A stretch of 64,000 nucleotides of DNA from Fulvivirga ulvae (GTDB lineage: Bacteria > Bacteroidota > Bacteroidia > Cytophagales > Cyclobacteriaceae): positions 3,745,501 through 3,809,500 of the forward strand of contig NZ_CP089981.1 in NCBI RefSeq assembly GCF_021389975.1, read 5' to 3'. Within the stretch, counting starts at the first letter, position 1. The number at the start of each line of letters is the position of its first letter. The position numbers and the translations under genes are program-made. The notes under the pieces are model-generated. The model saw nothing but the letters and a program-made list of their open reading frames with translations, did not search any database and had not been told where the DNA came from. This document shows, one piece after another, positions 19,624 through 29,269 of the stretch.

Positions 19624-19638
19624 TCTCATTAACCTTAA

Positions 19639-20388
19639 CTAAAAGAACCATAGCTTAATTGCCAAGCCAATGACCATTACTACAAGAACCCTTTTAATCC
19701 ACTTATCGCCACTTTTGACAGACCAACGGCTGCCGATCCAGGCGCCGGCGGAATTGCCAACCACCAGGGTAAGGCCATAATACCAGTCGATAACGCCTTC
19801 GAGAATGAAAACCCCCAGAGAAGAGAGTGTGTAAATAAAAACAACCAGGACTTTTGCACTATTTGTTTTTACAAGCGTAAATCTGTTGATCCCGGTTAAA
19901 GCGGCCATGATCAGAAAGCCTACGCCAGCCTGGATAAATCCACCATAAATTCCTACAAAAAAGAAAATGATGACACCTGTTATTGTGGATTTTGTATCAG
20001 TCCGTTCGGCACTTGTTCCAGTTACGGTTTTTCTGCTAAAAACTGTAGCCAGTACGACTAATACCATAACGATAGCAATGATTTTATTAAATAGCTCATC
20101 ATCCAGCTTTACCGATATTTTAGCGCCTATTATTGCGCCGAAGAAAGCAGAAATACCCAGATAGAGGCTATAAGGATAAGCCGATACACCTTTGGATTTA
20201 AAGCCCAGCACGCCAAATATGTTCTGAGAGAATATAGCAACACGGTTGGAAGCATTCGCCACAGCAGGCGGTAACCCCATAAATATCAAAATCGGCAGGC
20301 TAAGCAGTGATCCTCCGCCGGCAACAGTATTAATAAAACCGGCAGCTAAACCGGTACCTATAAGAACAATAAAGTCAAGTGCATCCAT
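19639..20388 (-). CDS. TauE/SafE family sulfite/anion exporter
   Basis: Membrane permease of 249 residues with about seven or eight hydrophobic segments. It has the duplicated TauE/SafE pattern: a Gly-rich first half (GLAAGFINTVAGGGSLLSLPIL, ANASNRVAIF) and a second half with GIYGGFIQAGVGFLIM and GNSAGAWIGSRWS. The family moves sulfite, sulfoacetate or other organic anions across the inner membrane. No sulfur genes are adjacent, so the substrate is unknown. It is divergent from the TetR-led operon. Confidence 0.9.
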   Translation of the reverse strand: MDALDFIVLIGTGLAAGFINTVAGGGSLLSLPILIFMGLPPAVANASNRVAIFSQNIFGVLGFKSKGVSAYPYSLYLGISAFFGAIIGAKISVKLDDELFNKIIAIVMVLVVLATVFSRKTVTGTSAERTDTKSTITGVIIFFFVGIYGGFIQAGVGFLIMAALTGINRFTLVKTNSAKVLVVFIYTLSSLGVFILEGVIDWYYGLTLVVGNSAGAWIGSRWSVKSGDKWIKRVLVVMVIGLAIKLWFF

Positions 20389-20574
20389 GATAAAAAATAT
20401 ACATCGCTAAACTAATTAGAATCAGGAATTAAAAAAGAACTCTCAAACTACTAAATAGCTTATTTTCTTTTTTGTAAAAGAAAATACAACAGTAGCTAAA
20501 CATTTTGTGTTATGAGTCGTTTAGTATTACAGTTATTAATGATAGTATTGCTATCAAAAATAGAAGTAGTAATA

Positions 20575-21258
20575 ATGACAGCATTAAAGCTCCACATGAA
20601 TAACAACCTGTACGTGCGAGACCCGCAAGATACAGAGCTGGGAAGGAAAATCCTGGAGGTAAGCATTGAAATGATAGATGAACTGGGGTTTGAAAAATTC
20701 ACTTTTAGAAAGCTTGCTGCCAGAATAGAGTCTGCTGAGCCTTCAATTTACCGGTATTTTGAGAATAAGCATCGTTTACTGGTCTATCTCATAGCCTGGT
20801 ACTGGAACTGGCTGGAGTACCGGATTGACTTCAGCACCCAAAACATAACGGAGCCGGGCGAAAAACTGAAGATAGCAATTGAACTCCTGGCGCAAAGGAA
20901 ACCAAAGGATCCTCTATTTGCCTCCATTGATGAGGCAGCCCTTTATAGAATAGTAATAGCAGAATCAGACAAAACTTATCTGACAAAACAGGTGGATGAT
21001 GATAATAAAGAAGGCCTGTTTTTGGGATTCAAATCTCTGTGTAAAAAGATAGCAGGATATGTTCAGCTTATCAATCCCAAATATGAATTTCCACATACCC
21101 TGGTGAGTACACTGATGCAAATGGCCCATCAGCAGTTGTTTTTTTCTGATCATTTGCCTTCACTTACAGAGATCGGAAAGACTTCTGAAAATAAATACGA
21201 AATGAATAAAAGATTTTTAACGGATATGGTTTTTAAGACAATTGATGCTTCCGAATAA
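20575..21258 (+). CDS. TetR/AcrR family transcriptional regulator
   Basis: DNA-binding repressor type, 227 residues from ATG 20575. The helix-turn-helix lies near residues 25-65 of this start (ILEVSIEMIDELGFEKFTFR, KLAARIESAEPSIYRYFENK). The C-terminal helical part would bind an effector. The in-frame ATG at 20512 would add a hydrophobic stretch that does not fit the family, so 20575 or 20596 is preferred. The ABC gene starts 6 bp after the stop, so the regulator heads the exporter operon and probably controls it. Confidence 0.9.
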   Translation: MTALKLHMNNNLYVRDPQDTELGRKILEVSIEMIDELGFEKFTFRKLAARIESAEPSIYRYFENKHRLLVYLIAWYWNWLEYRIDFSTQNITEPGEKLKIAIELLAQRKPKDPLFASIDEAALYRIVIAESDKTYLTKQVDDDNKEGLFLGFKSLCKKIAGYVQLINPKYEFPHTLVSTLMQMAHQQLFFSDHLPSLTEIGKTSENKYEMNKRFLTDMVFKTIDASE

Positions 21259-21264
21259 ACTGAG

Positions 21265-23439
21265 ATGAATAATCAACACATATTAAATACACTGCAAAGA
21301 TCTTCTGCTTTATTAAAGCAGGACTTTAATGAGAATAACCTTCAGGAATTCAGTAGTACATATCGCGATTATGATAGCGATAATGTTCAGGATTTTAAGC
21401 GTGATCTTATTGAAGCAGGTAACAGGCTAAGGATCATATATCTCGATAATCAATTGGATGAAAACCCTTTTTATGGATTTATAAGTGAAGTTGAGATTCC
21501 AATTGTTGCTTTTGCCTTAATTGAAGGGAAAAAGTATCCTGTTATTTTTTATAGTGAGAAGGGGAAAAGATACTTTGAAGTTATCGGAGAAAAAAGTAGT
21601 AGCTCAACACAATTGACTGATGAAAATTGGCCTGATTTGTATAAGGATGAATCAGGAAAGGTGCTTTTTTTAGGTGTTTTTTCATATAAAAGTCTTGTCA
21701 GTGATGATCCTGATGAGGGGGAAAATGTCAAACCCTACACACCATTTAAGCGGCTGATACGTTTGCTGGCCGAAGAAAAGAAAGACATTTCCTATATCTA
21801 TGTGTATGCTGTTTTTATAGGTATAATAAGCCTGTCGCTTCCATTAGGTATTCAGGCGGTTGTTTCGCTGATCTCAGGCGGTGTATTTTTTAGTTCTGTT
21901 TACGTCCTTATATCATTAGTCATTATAGGAGTACTTGTAGGAGGGGGGCTGCAAGTTATGCAGGTAACACTTGTTGAATACCTTCAGCGGCGTGTATTCA
22001 TAAAGGCTGCCTTTGAATTTGCTTTCCGTGTTCCGCGCATTAAAGCAGAGGCTCTTTTAAAACACCATGCCCCTGAGCTAATGAATAGATTTTTTGATGT
22101 ACTTACTATTCAAAAAGGATTGCCCAAACTGCTAATCGATCTTTCATCAGGTGTTATTCAAATTATTTTCGGGTTACTTCTGCTATCGTTTTATCACCCG
22201 TTCTTTGTTTTCTTCGGGCTCTTCCTGCTGGCTGCGCTCGGAGGTATTTTCTATGCTACCGGTAATAAGGGTCTGTCGTCATCTATAAAGGAGTCCAAAT
22301 ACAAATATCAGGTTGTGCATTGGCTTGAAGAACTGGCGCGTACAATCAATAGCTTTAAATTGTCAGGTAACACCAGCCTGCCCATGAAGCGTACTGATAC
22401 AAATGCAAATAATTATCTGAAATACAGGAAAGCCCACTTTAGCATCTTGATTCAACAGTATTCCTTTATTGTACTTTTTAAAGCACTGGTTATTGGTGGA
22501 GTTTTAATTATCGGCACCATACTGGTGGTACAGAGAGAAATCACCCTCGGTCAGTTTGTCGCTTCCGAAGTAATTATAATTCTGATTGTCAGTAGTGTAG
22601 AGAAGATCATCATGTATATGGATGTAGTCTACGATGTCCTGACTGCTGTAGATAAGATATCTCAGGTTACAGATCTGCCTTTGGAGCGTAGCGGAGGCCT
22701 TACTTTCCCGAAGGGTTTTAATGGTGGTTTTGAGATCAAAGCAAAGGGATTGTCATATAAATTTAAGGATAACCACGATTATACATTAAGAAAAATAGAC
22801 CTATTAATTAAAAAAGGGGAAAGAGTGTGTATTGCCGGTTCCGGCGGTTCAGGAAAGACAGTGTTGACCAATGTAATTTCAGGTTTGCTCACTGACTTTC
22901 AAGGGGCAGTCACAATCAACAATTTCTCAGTACGAGACCTGGACCTCAATAACCTCAGGGACAGGGTGGGGAAAAATGTGTCGCAGGAGGATATTTTTGA
23001 GGGCACAATACTGGATAATGTACTGCTGGCCAAACCCTACGCCAAACCGGAAGATGCCATTTGGGCCCTGGAGAAAGTAGGTGCGCTTGATGACGTAAAT
23101 GCCATGCCTCAGGGACTGGACACTCCGGTAATTAGCGGAGGCAAGGGATTGCCCAGTAGCCTGGTAAACAGGCTTATACTGGCGAGATGCCTTGCCAAAC
23201 ATCCTTCACTGCTTATCCTTAACGATTTTTTCAGTGGGTTCAGCAGACCAGAGCGAATGGCACTGATGACGATGCTTATCCAGCCGGAGAACCCATGGAC
23301 GATGTGGGTGGTGTCCAATGATCCGCTGGTGATGGCAGCATGTGACAGAATAATTGTGCTGAGCAAAGGTAAACTTGCGGCGCAGGGCACATTTGATGAA
23401 TTGGCTAATAATGGTGCACTTAAAGATATTCTGAATTGA
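21265..23439 (+). CDS. ABC exporter, fused membrane and ATP-binding domains, degenerate ATPase
   Basis: HlyB/LapB-like ABC protein of 724 residues. The first 145 residues form a cytosolic domain with a pattern like the inactive C39-peptidase-like domain of type I secretion systems, lacking Cys (inference). About six membrane segments follow (175-450), then the nucleotide-binding domain (490-724). Walker A is intact (GSGGSGKT, 525-532) and the Q-loop has Q574. The signature position reads LPSSL (629-633) instead of LSGGQ. Walker B ends ILND (651-654) instead of ILDE, and the switch His is Asn685. It should bind ATP but hydrolyse it poorly, if at all. It lies in an operon with TetR, HlyD and TolC genes, with 1 bp to the HlyD gene. 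Confidence 0.92.
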   Translation: MNNQHILNTLQRSSALLKQDFNENNLQEFSSTYRDYDSDNVQDFKRDLIEAGNRLRIIYLDNQLDENPFYGFISEVEIPIVAFALIEGKKYPVIFYSEKGKRYFEVIGEKSSSSTQLTDENWPDLYKDESGKVLFLGVFSYKSLVSDDPDEGENVKPYTPFKRLIRLLAEEKKDISYIYVYAVFIGIISLSLPLGIQAVVSLISGGVFFSSVYVLISLVIIGVLVGGGLQVMQVTLVEYLQRRVFIKAAFEFAFRVPRIKAEALLKHHAPELMNRFFDVLTIQKGLPKLLIDLSSGVIQIIFGLLLLSFYHPFFVFFGLFLLAALGGIFYATGNKGLSSSIKESKYKYQVVHWLEELARTINSFKLSGNTSLPMKRTDTNANNYLKYRKAHFSILIQQYSFIVLFKALVIGGVLIIGTILVVQREITLGQFVASEVIIILIVSSVEKIIMYMDVVYDVLTAVDKISQVTDLPLERSGGLTFPKGFNGGFEIKAKGLSYKFKDNHDYTLRKIDLLIKKGERVCIAGSGGSGKTVLTNVISGLLTDFQGAVTINNFSVRDLDLNNLRDRVGKNVSQEDIFEGTILDNVLLAKPYAKPEDAIWALEKVGALDDVNAMPQGLDTPVISGGKGLPSSLVNRLILARCLAKHPSLLILNDFFSGFSRPERMALMTMLIQPENPWTMWVVSNDPLVMAACDRIIVLSKGKLAAQGTFDELANNGALKDILN

Positions 23440-23440
23440 G

Positions 23441-24796
23441 ATGCTGAACTTATCATCTATATCAATAAAAAAGCGGGTAAATGAGGATGAACTTTATACC
23501 CTCAAAACTCTCAAAACCCCTGATGCGGGTAAGGTATTGGCAAAATGGCTGCTGGGCTTTATGGTTATCTTTATAATTTGCCTTTTTCTGCCCTGGCAAC
23601 AAAACATAAGGGGTGAAGGTAAAGTAACTGCCCTTACACCTCAGAATCGGCCTCAGACAGTCGAAAGTGCAATAGCCGGAAGGATCAAAGAATGGAAGGT
23701 AATGGAGGGAGAGTACGTTAAGCAAGGAGATACTATCCTCACTCTTTCGGAAATAAAAGATAAGTACTTTGACCCTGACCTCCTGAAGCGTCTTGAGGAA
23801 CAACGTACAGCTAAGGGCAATGCTCTGGAGGCTAAGCGCGATAAAGCTGAAGCTTTGCGAGATCAATTGGCAGCATTGAGGGAGGCGCTTGATGTAAAAC
23901 TAAATCAGGCCAGAAATAAGTACTTGCAGGCCAGGCTCAAGCTGACCAGCGACAGTGTGGATTTTCAGGCTGAGAAGGTCAGGTATGCCAACTTTGAAAA
24001 CCAGTACGAACGAAATAAGGTGCTCTATGAGGCCGGCAACATAGCACTTACCAAATTTCAGGATATTGAATCAAAACTGCAGGAAAGTAAAATGAAGCTC
24101 GTTTCGGCTGAGAATAAATTTCTTCAAAGCAAGGCCGAAGTGATCAATGCGAAAATTAATATAGCAGGAGTTAATGCAGAGTACGGAGATAAAATTAATA
24201 AAGCAGAATCTGATAGAAACGCTACACTTTCCCAAGTCTATGAGGCTGAAGCGGAGCTGTCCAAGCTGAAAAATGAAATTGCAAATATGCAGATTCGCAG
24301 CCAGCAATATCATCTTCAGGCACCTCAAAGCGGGTACATTGTACAAGCCCTCAAAGCCGGCATAGGAGAAACTATCAAAGAAGGAGAACCTGTAGTTTCT
24401 GTTATTCCTGAGTCTTTAGACAAAGCCGTTGAGCTTTATGTAAAGGCCATGGATGTGCCGCTTATATCCACCGGCAGAAAAGTGAGAATAGAATTTGACG
24501 GATGGCCGGCGTTGCAGTTCTCAGGCTGGCCCAGTGTTTCTGTAGGTTCCTTTGGAGGAATAGTGAAAATAATAGACAGGGTGAATACAAAAAACGGAAA
24601 GTTCAGGATACTGATCACACCGGACCCGGATGATGAAGAATGGCCGGAACAGGTGAGATTAGGCTCTGGTGCCAAAGGATGGATTATGCTTGATGATGTG
24701 CCGCTTTGGTATGAGATCTGGCGACAGCTCAACGGATTTCCTCCCAGCCTTTATGAAAGTCAAACAGAGTCAGAAGAAAAGAAGAATGAAAAGTAA
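23441..24796 (+). CDS. HlyD family membrane fusion protein
   Basis: Periplasmic adaptor of 451 residues that would bridge the ABC protein and the outer-membrane channel. A short cytosolic N-terminus is followed by one membrane segment (about 34-52), a lipoyl/biotinyl-like half-motif (SAIAGRIKEWKVMEGEYVKQ, 76-95), a long coiled coil (about 110-290), the second lipoyl half (LQAPQSGYIVQALKAGIGE) and a beta-barrel domain. It starts 1 bp after the ABC stop, and its last 11 bp overlap the TolC start, so translation is probably coupled. Confidence 0.92.
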   Translation: MLNLSSISIKKRVNEDELYTLKTLKTPDAGKVLAKWLLGFMVIFIICLFLPWQQNIRGEGKVTALTPQNRPQTVESAIAGRIKEWKVMEGEYVKQGDTILTLSEIKDKYFDPDLLKRLEEQRTAKGNALEAKRDKAEALRDQLAALREALDVKLNQARNKYLQARLKLTSDSVDFQAEKVRYANFENQYERNKVLYEAGNIALTKFQDIESKLQESKMKLVSAENKFLQSKAEVINAKINIAGVNAEYGDKINKAESDRNATLSQVYEAEAELSKLKNEIANMQIRSQQYHLQAPQSGYIVQALKAGIGETIKEGEPVVSVIPESLDKAVELYVKAMDVPLISTGRKVRIEFDGWPALQFSGWPSVSVGSFGGIVKIIDRVNTKNGKFRILITPDPDDEEWPEQVRLGSGAKGWIMLDDVPLWYEIWRQLNGFPPSLYESQTESEEKKNEK

Positions 24797-26207
24797 TATC
24801 ATTATTTATACGCTTTGCTTTTTATCTGTAGCCGGTATGGCTCAACCTGCTGATAGTGTCGTTTTTACCTATGCTGATTTTCATCAGCTGGTCATTGAGC
24901 ACCATCCGATTGTTAAACAAGCAAAGCTACTATCAGAGCAGGCGGCACAGGACGTAAGAATGAGCCGTGGAAATTTTGACCCTAAAATAGAAGCAACCTG
25001 GAGTAAGAAGTCATTTAAAGACACTGAATACTACAATACATTTAAAGGAGCTTTAAAAATACCAGTCTGGTTCCCTGTTAATCCCGAGATCGGGGTAGAG
25101 CAAAACTCCGGAGAATACCTTAACCCTGAGAAGTACATTTCAGAGACCTCTGATCATCGTCAGGTTTATGGAGGAGTGTCTGTATCAGTAGGCAGAGGTT
25201 TGTTTATCGATGAACGTAGAGCGGTAGTGAAACAGGCACTTGTTTTTCAGGAGATGGCTGAATACGAACAGGTCAAACTTATTAATAAACTGTTGCTGAC
25301 CGCCTCGGTAGATTATTGGGAGTGGTATAATGCCTACAATAATTTCAAACTGGCAGAGCAAGGTATAAGTATAGCCAGGGATATATTTGATCGTACCCGA
25401 ATGGCGTTTCAATATGGTGAAGCTGCCGCTATTGATACTGTGCAGGCATTTATAACGTGGCAAAAAAGAAAAATAGAGTTTCAACAGGCAGATGTTGAGC
25501 AAACCAATGCAGCACTGCAACTTTCCAATCACTTATGGACGGCCTCTGGTATCCCTCTTGAATTACAGGGAGGTGCTGTGCCTGAAGTAGTAGTGCTTAC
25601 ACAAACATCCGAAGAAGAACTTGCCCGATTACTGGATCTGGCCAGGAATAACCATCCTGAACTGCGAAAGCTGGAGCTTAAAAATGAAGTACTTCAAATA
25701 GATCAAAGGCTTGCCCGGGAAAACCTGAAACCCCGGCTCGATGTGGGATATTACCTGCTCGACCAGCCATTTAATGCTAACGGTGATAAAACCGATGTAA
25801 GCCTGGATAACAATTACAAAGTAGGGCTGAATTTTTCATTTCCCCTTTTTCTGCGAAAGGAGCGGGCCAAAATTAGCCAGGCAGAACTAAAAATTAGCGA
25901 TAATAACTATGAGCGTGATTATCGCGAGAGAGAGCTGATCAATGAGATCAACAGTCATTATAACGAGTTGGTTAATACCATTCAGATTGTGGAGAACCAG
26001 CGTCTAATGGTGGCGGGTTATAATGCTGTAGTAATAGCCGAAAGATTAAATCTGCAAAATGGAGAAAGTGACCTCTTTAAACTCAACCTGCAGTTGGATA
26101 AACTGATCGAGGCAAGGAGTAAATTACTTAAACTCAATACAACCTACAAAAAGAATGAAGCCTACCTGTATTGGTCAGCAGGGATTAGTCTTGGAGAAAA
26201 CCTGTAA
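24786..26207 (+). CDS. TolC family outer membrane channel protein
   Basis: Outer-membrane efflux protein of 473 residues from ATG 24786, which gives a clean signal peptide (IIYTLCFLSVAGMAQPAD). The body is two repeats of long helices, as expected for the trimeric periplasmic tunnel: VIEHHPIVKQAKLLSEQAA in the first half, and LLDLARNNHPELRKLELKN with LRKERAKISQAELKISD in the second. It completes the exporter operon. The longer in-frame start at 24669 lies inside the HlyD gene and would add a non-signal stretch, so it was not used. Confidence 0.92.
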   Translation: MKSNIIIYTLCFLSVAGMAQPADSVVFTYADFHQLVIEHHPIVKQAKLLSEQAAQDVRMSRGNFDPKIEATWSKKSFKDTEYYNTFKGALKIPVWFPVNPEIGVEQNSGEYLNPEKYISETSDHRQVYGGVSVSVGRGLFIDERRAVVKQALVFQEMAEYEQVKLINKLLLTASVDYWEWYNAYNNFKLAEQGISIARDIFDRTRMAFQYGEAAAIDTVQAFITWQKRKIEFQQADVEQTNAALQLSNHLWTASGIPLELQGGAVPEVVVLTQTSEEELARLLDLARNNHPELRKLELKNEVLQIDQRLARENLKPRLDVGYYLLDQPFNANGDKTDVSLDNNYKVGLNFSFPLFLRKERAKISQAELKISDNNYERDYRERELINEINSHYNELVNTIQIVENQRLMVAGYNAVVIAERLNLQNGESDLFKLNLQLDKLIEARSKLLKLNTTYKKNEAYLYWSAGISLGENL

Positions 26208-26219
26208 AGGTTTCACAAC

Positions 26220-27014
26220 TTATCTTACCCGTGCTTTTCGTACTACACGTGCAAAGAGCCCGGGTAAAAATCTTTTGAGATAAACACCATAAACCTCTCT
26301 GCCTCCAATGTAAACCTCGTTTTTGCCCGATTCAATTGCCCTGATCATTTTTTTGGCAAACACATCTGCCGGCATACCCTTGGCCTGGGCATTGTCCATC
26401 TGATTAAGTTTTTCTCCTTTTTCAGTTAGCGCATTGATAGAAACATTGGTTTTAATAAAACCCGGACAGACCATGGTAACCTTAATGTTGCTACTGTATA
26501 TTTCCGCTCGTAATGAATCAAAAAAGCCATGTAAAGCATGCTTGGAAGCGCTGTATCCAGACCGGTAAGGGGTTCCGAATTTCCCCACGAGGCTCGTCAC
26601 AACTACATAGTGGCCTGCTTTACGGTTTATAAAATGCGGGAGAAGATGTTTGGTAAGCTCCACCGTCCCGAAATAGTTGACCTCCATAAGCCTCCGGTCA
26701 ACTTCCGGAGTGGTATCTTTGGCCAAAGCGCGCTGGCTAACGCCACCATTATTGATCAATATATCTATATGACCAAACATCTGGATGGCGGCCTCGGTGG
26801 TTAGTCTCAAAGTGTCACGTTGCCCCAGATCAAGTGGCAGAACCTGAATACGCTCTTCCTTCCCCTCACATGAAGTTCTGACACGTTCAAGTTCATCTCT
26901 TCTTCTGGAAGAAAGTATCAGCCTGGCACCTTTTCTTGCTAAAGCATAGGCAAGTGCTTCCCCGATACCTGATGAAGCTCCCGTAATCCAGATAACTTTG
27001 TTTTTAATATTCAT
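26220..27014 (-). CDS. Short-chain dehydrogenase/reductase (SDR) family protein
   Basis: NAD(P)-dependent oxidoreductase of the classical SDR family, 264 residues. The cofactor loop is GASSGIGEALAYALARKG (about 12-29), the NNGG motif is NNGGVSQRA, the catalytic Ser is in VVVTSLVGKFG, and the YxxxK pair is in YSASKHALHGF. The substrate cannot be inferred. It lies 24 bp downstream of folA on the same strand and is probably cotranscribed. Confidence 0.92.
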   Translation of the reverse strand: MNIKNKVIWITGASSGIGEALAYALARKGARLILSSRRRDELERVRTSCEGKEERIQVLPLDLGQRDTLRLTTEAAIQMFGHIDILINNGGVSQRALAKDTTPEVDRRLMEVNYFGTVELTKHLLPHFINRKAGHYVVVTSLVGKFGTPYRSGYSASKHALHGFFDSLRAEIYSSNIKVTMVCPGFIKTNVSINALTEKGEKLNQMDNAQAKGMPADVFAKKMIRAIESGKNEVYIGGREVYGVYLKRFLPGLFARVVRKARVR

Positions 27015-27038
27015 GAGCAGCCATTAAACCGGTGTAAA

Positions 27039-27539
27039 TCACTTCCTTTTGTAAGTTACGAAGTCAAACTCATATGCATGTTTCTCATCCGTACTATGAT
27101 GGATGCGTTCAGTTTCTTCCCATTGGGAATGATCAAATTCAGGAAAGAAGGCATCTCCATCAAATGAAGCTTTTATTTCGGTAAGATACATGATATCAGC
27201 TACATCAAGCCCCAATTTGTAGATCTCACCGCCTCCGATAATAAAAACCTCGTCTTCATCATTGGCTTTGGCCAGTTGAAGGGCTTCTTCCAGGTTGTGT
27301 ACTACATGTGTACCCTCTATTTTAAGAGACTTTTGTCGAGTCATTACTATGTTGGTGCGGTTGGGTAACGGGCGGAATTTTTGAGGAATAGATTCATAAT
27401 TTTTCCTACCCATAATTACATGGTGCCCTGAGGTTTTACTCATAAAAAACTTCATGTCATCCGGTAGGTTCCACACGAGGTCGTTATCCTTACCTATAAC
27501 ATTATTCTCTGCTACAGCAGCGATCATTGATATCTTCAT
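27039..27539 (-). CDS. folA: Dihydrofolate reductase
   Basis: Reduces dihydrofolate to tetrahydrofolate with NADPH, 166 residues, the usual size. It opens with ISMIAAVAENNVIGKDNDLVW, followed by the active-site region NLPDDMKFFMSKTSGHHVIM and MGRKNYESIPQKFRPLPNR, and the GGGEIYKLGL loop near 110. The acidic active-site residue is the Asp in NLPDD. It sits upstream of the SDR gene. Confidence 0.97.
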   Translation of the reverse strand: MKISMIAAVAENNVIGKDNDLVWNLPDDMKFFMSKTSGHHVIMGRKNYESIPQKFRPLPNRTNIVMTRQKSLKIEGTHVVHNLEEALQLAKANDEDEVFIIGGGEIYKLGLDVADIMYLTEIKASFDGDAFFPEFDHSQWEETERIHHSTDEKHAYEFDFVTYKRK

Positions 27540-27718
27540 CTTTCAAAAATTCTTATAATCCTAAAATATAAGAAATAAATAAGGACAATAATTGTTTGCA
27601 GATATTGAAACGGATAAAAATACCCGCACCAGCTCATTGACAGAGTGGGCCATTGAGCTTAGAAAATAATGGGTGAAAAGTTTAGCTTATTAAGCTCAGA
27701 GCCCGGTTGTAATTTCTG

Positions 27719-28645
27719 TTAAACTGTATTTCCTCTTAAAAACTCCTCAATACCCATTCTGCGCTTGCCTTCTATCTGCAATTCGGTTACACTAATAGCC
27801 GCATCCTCGGTTCTGAAATGTAAATAAGTTTTTTTATCAGATACATATTGTCCCGGTTGCAGTCCATTTAGTTCCTTAATCATTTCCTGCTTTTCAACTT
27901 TATATAACTTCAGGTTTTTGCCGGTTATTTCCGTCCAGGCAGCCGGGTATGGCGACAATCCTCTTATAAAGTTGTATACTTTACCTGTCGACTGTTTCCA
28001 GTCTATCTGGCATGTCTCCCTGAAAATTTTCGGAGCTTTTTTTAACTCCTGATTTTCATTTTGATCTGTCTGAGGGTAGTCCTCTTGTTGGATAGCCCGG
28101 ACCGTTTTAAGCACGAGTTGAGCGCCTTTTTTCATCAGCCTTATATACAAATCTCCCACGGTGTCATTTTCCAGAATGCTTTCCTTTTCCTGGAAGATTA
28201 TTTTTCCGGTGTCAATCTCATGTTTTAGAAAAAAAGTAGTTAAACCCGTTTCCCTTTCTCCATTAATTATGGCCCAGTTGATAGGGGCAGCTCCACGGTA
28301 TTGAGGAAGAAGTGATGCATGAAGGTTAAAAGTTCCTATTTCCGGCATATTCCATACCACTTCAGGCAGCATGCGAAAAGCTACAACTATTTGCAGGTTG
28401 GCATTGTAGCTCTTAAGCTCCTCTATAAATTCAGGGCTTTTAAGGTTGGTTGGTTGTAAAACGGGCAAATTGTACTTTACTGCACAGTCTTTGACCGGTG
28501 AGGTCATTAACTTTTGTCCGCGGCCTTTTGGTTTATCCGGTGCGGTAATTACCGCTACCACGTTGAAATTGTTCTCAAGAAGTATTTCAAGTGAAGGCAC
28601 CGCAAAATCCGGTGTGCCCATATATGTGATTCGAAGATCCTTCAT
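27719..28645 (-). CDS. fmt: Methionyl-tRNA formyltransferase
   Basis: Formylates initiator Met-tRNA with 10-formyl-THF, 308 residues from ATG 28645 (MKDLRITYMGTPDFAVPSL). The longer start at 28672 adds nine residues not expected in the family. The formyl-transfer motif NLHASLLPQYRGAAPINWAI is intact, as is the loop ITAPDKPKGRGQKL. The C-terminal OB-fold domain begins near 205. It lies 66 bp downstream of mobA. Confidence 0.97.
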   Translation of the reverse strand: MKDLRITYMGTPDFAVPSLEILLENNFNVVAVITAPDKPKGRGQKLMTSPVKDCAVKYNLPVLQPTNLKSPEFIEELKSYNANLQIVVAFRMLPEVVWNMPEIGTFNLHASLLPQYRGAAPINWAIINGERETGLTTFFLKHEIDTGKIIFQEKESILENDTVGDLYIRLMKKGAQLVLKTVRAIQQEDYPQTDQNENQELKKAPKIFRETCQIDWKQSTGKVYNFIRGLSPYPAAWTEITGKNLKLYKVEKQEMIKELNGLQPGQYVSDKKTYLHFRTEDAAISVTELQIEGKRRMGIEEFLRGNTV

Positions 28646-28711
28646 TGCATAACTGAGGTTAGGAAGGTGCAAAGATTGCCTCTTTTATCTTCTTAACAAA
28701 TTTGTTTGACC

Positions 28712-29269
28712 TCAATTCACACTTTCTCCGGGTGAATTGAGGTTGCGTAGTTTACGCTGTACCTCACGGGTAGTTTCAATATAGTTTGCCGGATGTTTTT
28801 CAAGAAAATGTCTTGGCCTGAAGTTTCCGCAGTTCACAAAATCAATCAGTACTCTATATGAAGTCGGCTCCCATATTGAACACAGAGGTTCGGGAAAGCC
28901 ATGATAAAAACATGTTGCCATTGCGTTTGGATCGCGATGTTTTACCAATATACTCAATACCTCTTCATCAACGAAAGGCATATCGCAAGCCAAAACCAAC
29001 CAAGCCACCTCTCTGAATTCTTCCTGCGCGCTGAGAATCCCTTTCAGCGGTCCCTTATAGTTATTGGAGTCTTCTATAAAAGGTAATGTAATGCTCTTTG
29101 CCTGATTGGTGTTGCAGGACAAGTACACATAGCGGCAAAAATGGGATAGCAGGTCGAAGCTATGCTTACGTTGGTTTGTTGAGTGATAGCTGATTAAACT
29201 TTTATCCTTGCCCATCCTCCGGCTCTCTCCGCCAATCAACACCAGTCCGTACAACTCCGGTACCTTCAT
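28712..29269 (-). CDS. mobA: Molybdenum cofactor guanylyltransferase-like NTP transferase
   Basis: Nucleotidyltransferase of the MobA family, 185 residues, which would attach GMP to molybdopterin. The signature LVLIGGESRRMGKDKSLI (about 10-27) is present, as is the metal-binding Asp in VLACDMPFVDEE. Its start overlaps the moaC stop by 4 bp (ATGA), pointing to coupled translation. The context supports a cofactor role. Confidence 0.9.
   Translation of the reverse strand: MKVPELYGLVLIGGESRRMGKDKSLISYHSTNQRKHSFDLLSHFCRYVYLSCNTNQAKSITLPFIEDSNNYKGPLKGILSAQEEFREVAWLVLACDMPFVDEEVLSILVKHRDPNAMATCFYHGFPEPLCSIWEPTSYRVLIDFVNCGNFRPRHFLEKHPANYIETTREVQRKLRNLNSPGESVN

Noticed and set aside
20512..20574. Longer start for the TetR regulator
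   Set aside because: It adds a hydrophobic, Leu/Val-rich stretch not found in TetR proteins; ATG 20575 or 20596 gives a normal N-terminus.
24669..24785. Longer start for the TolC-like protein inside the HlyD gene
   Set aside because: The added residues hide the signal peptide; ATG 24786 gives a typical signal and a short overlap.
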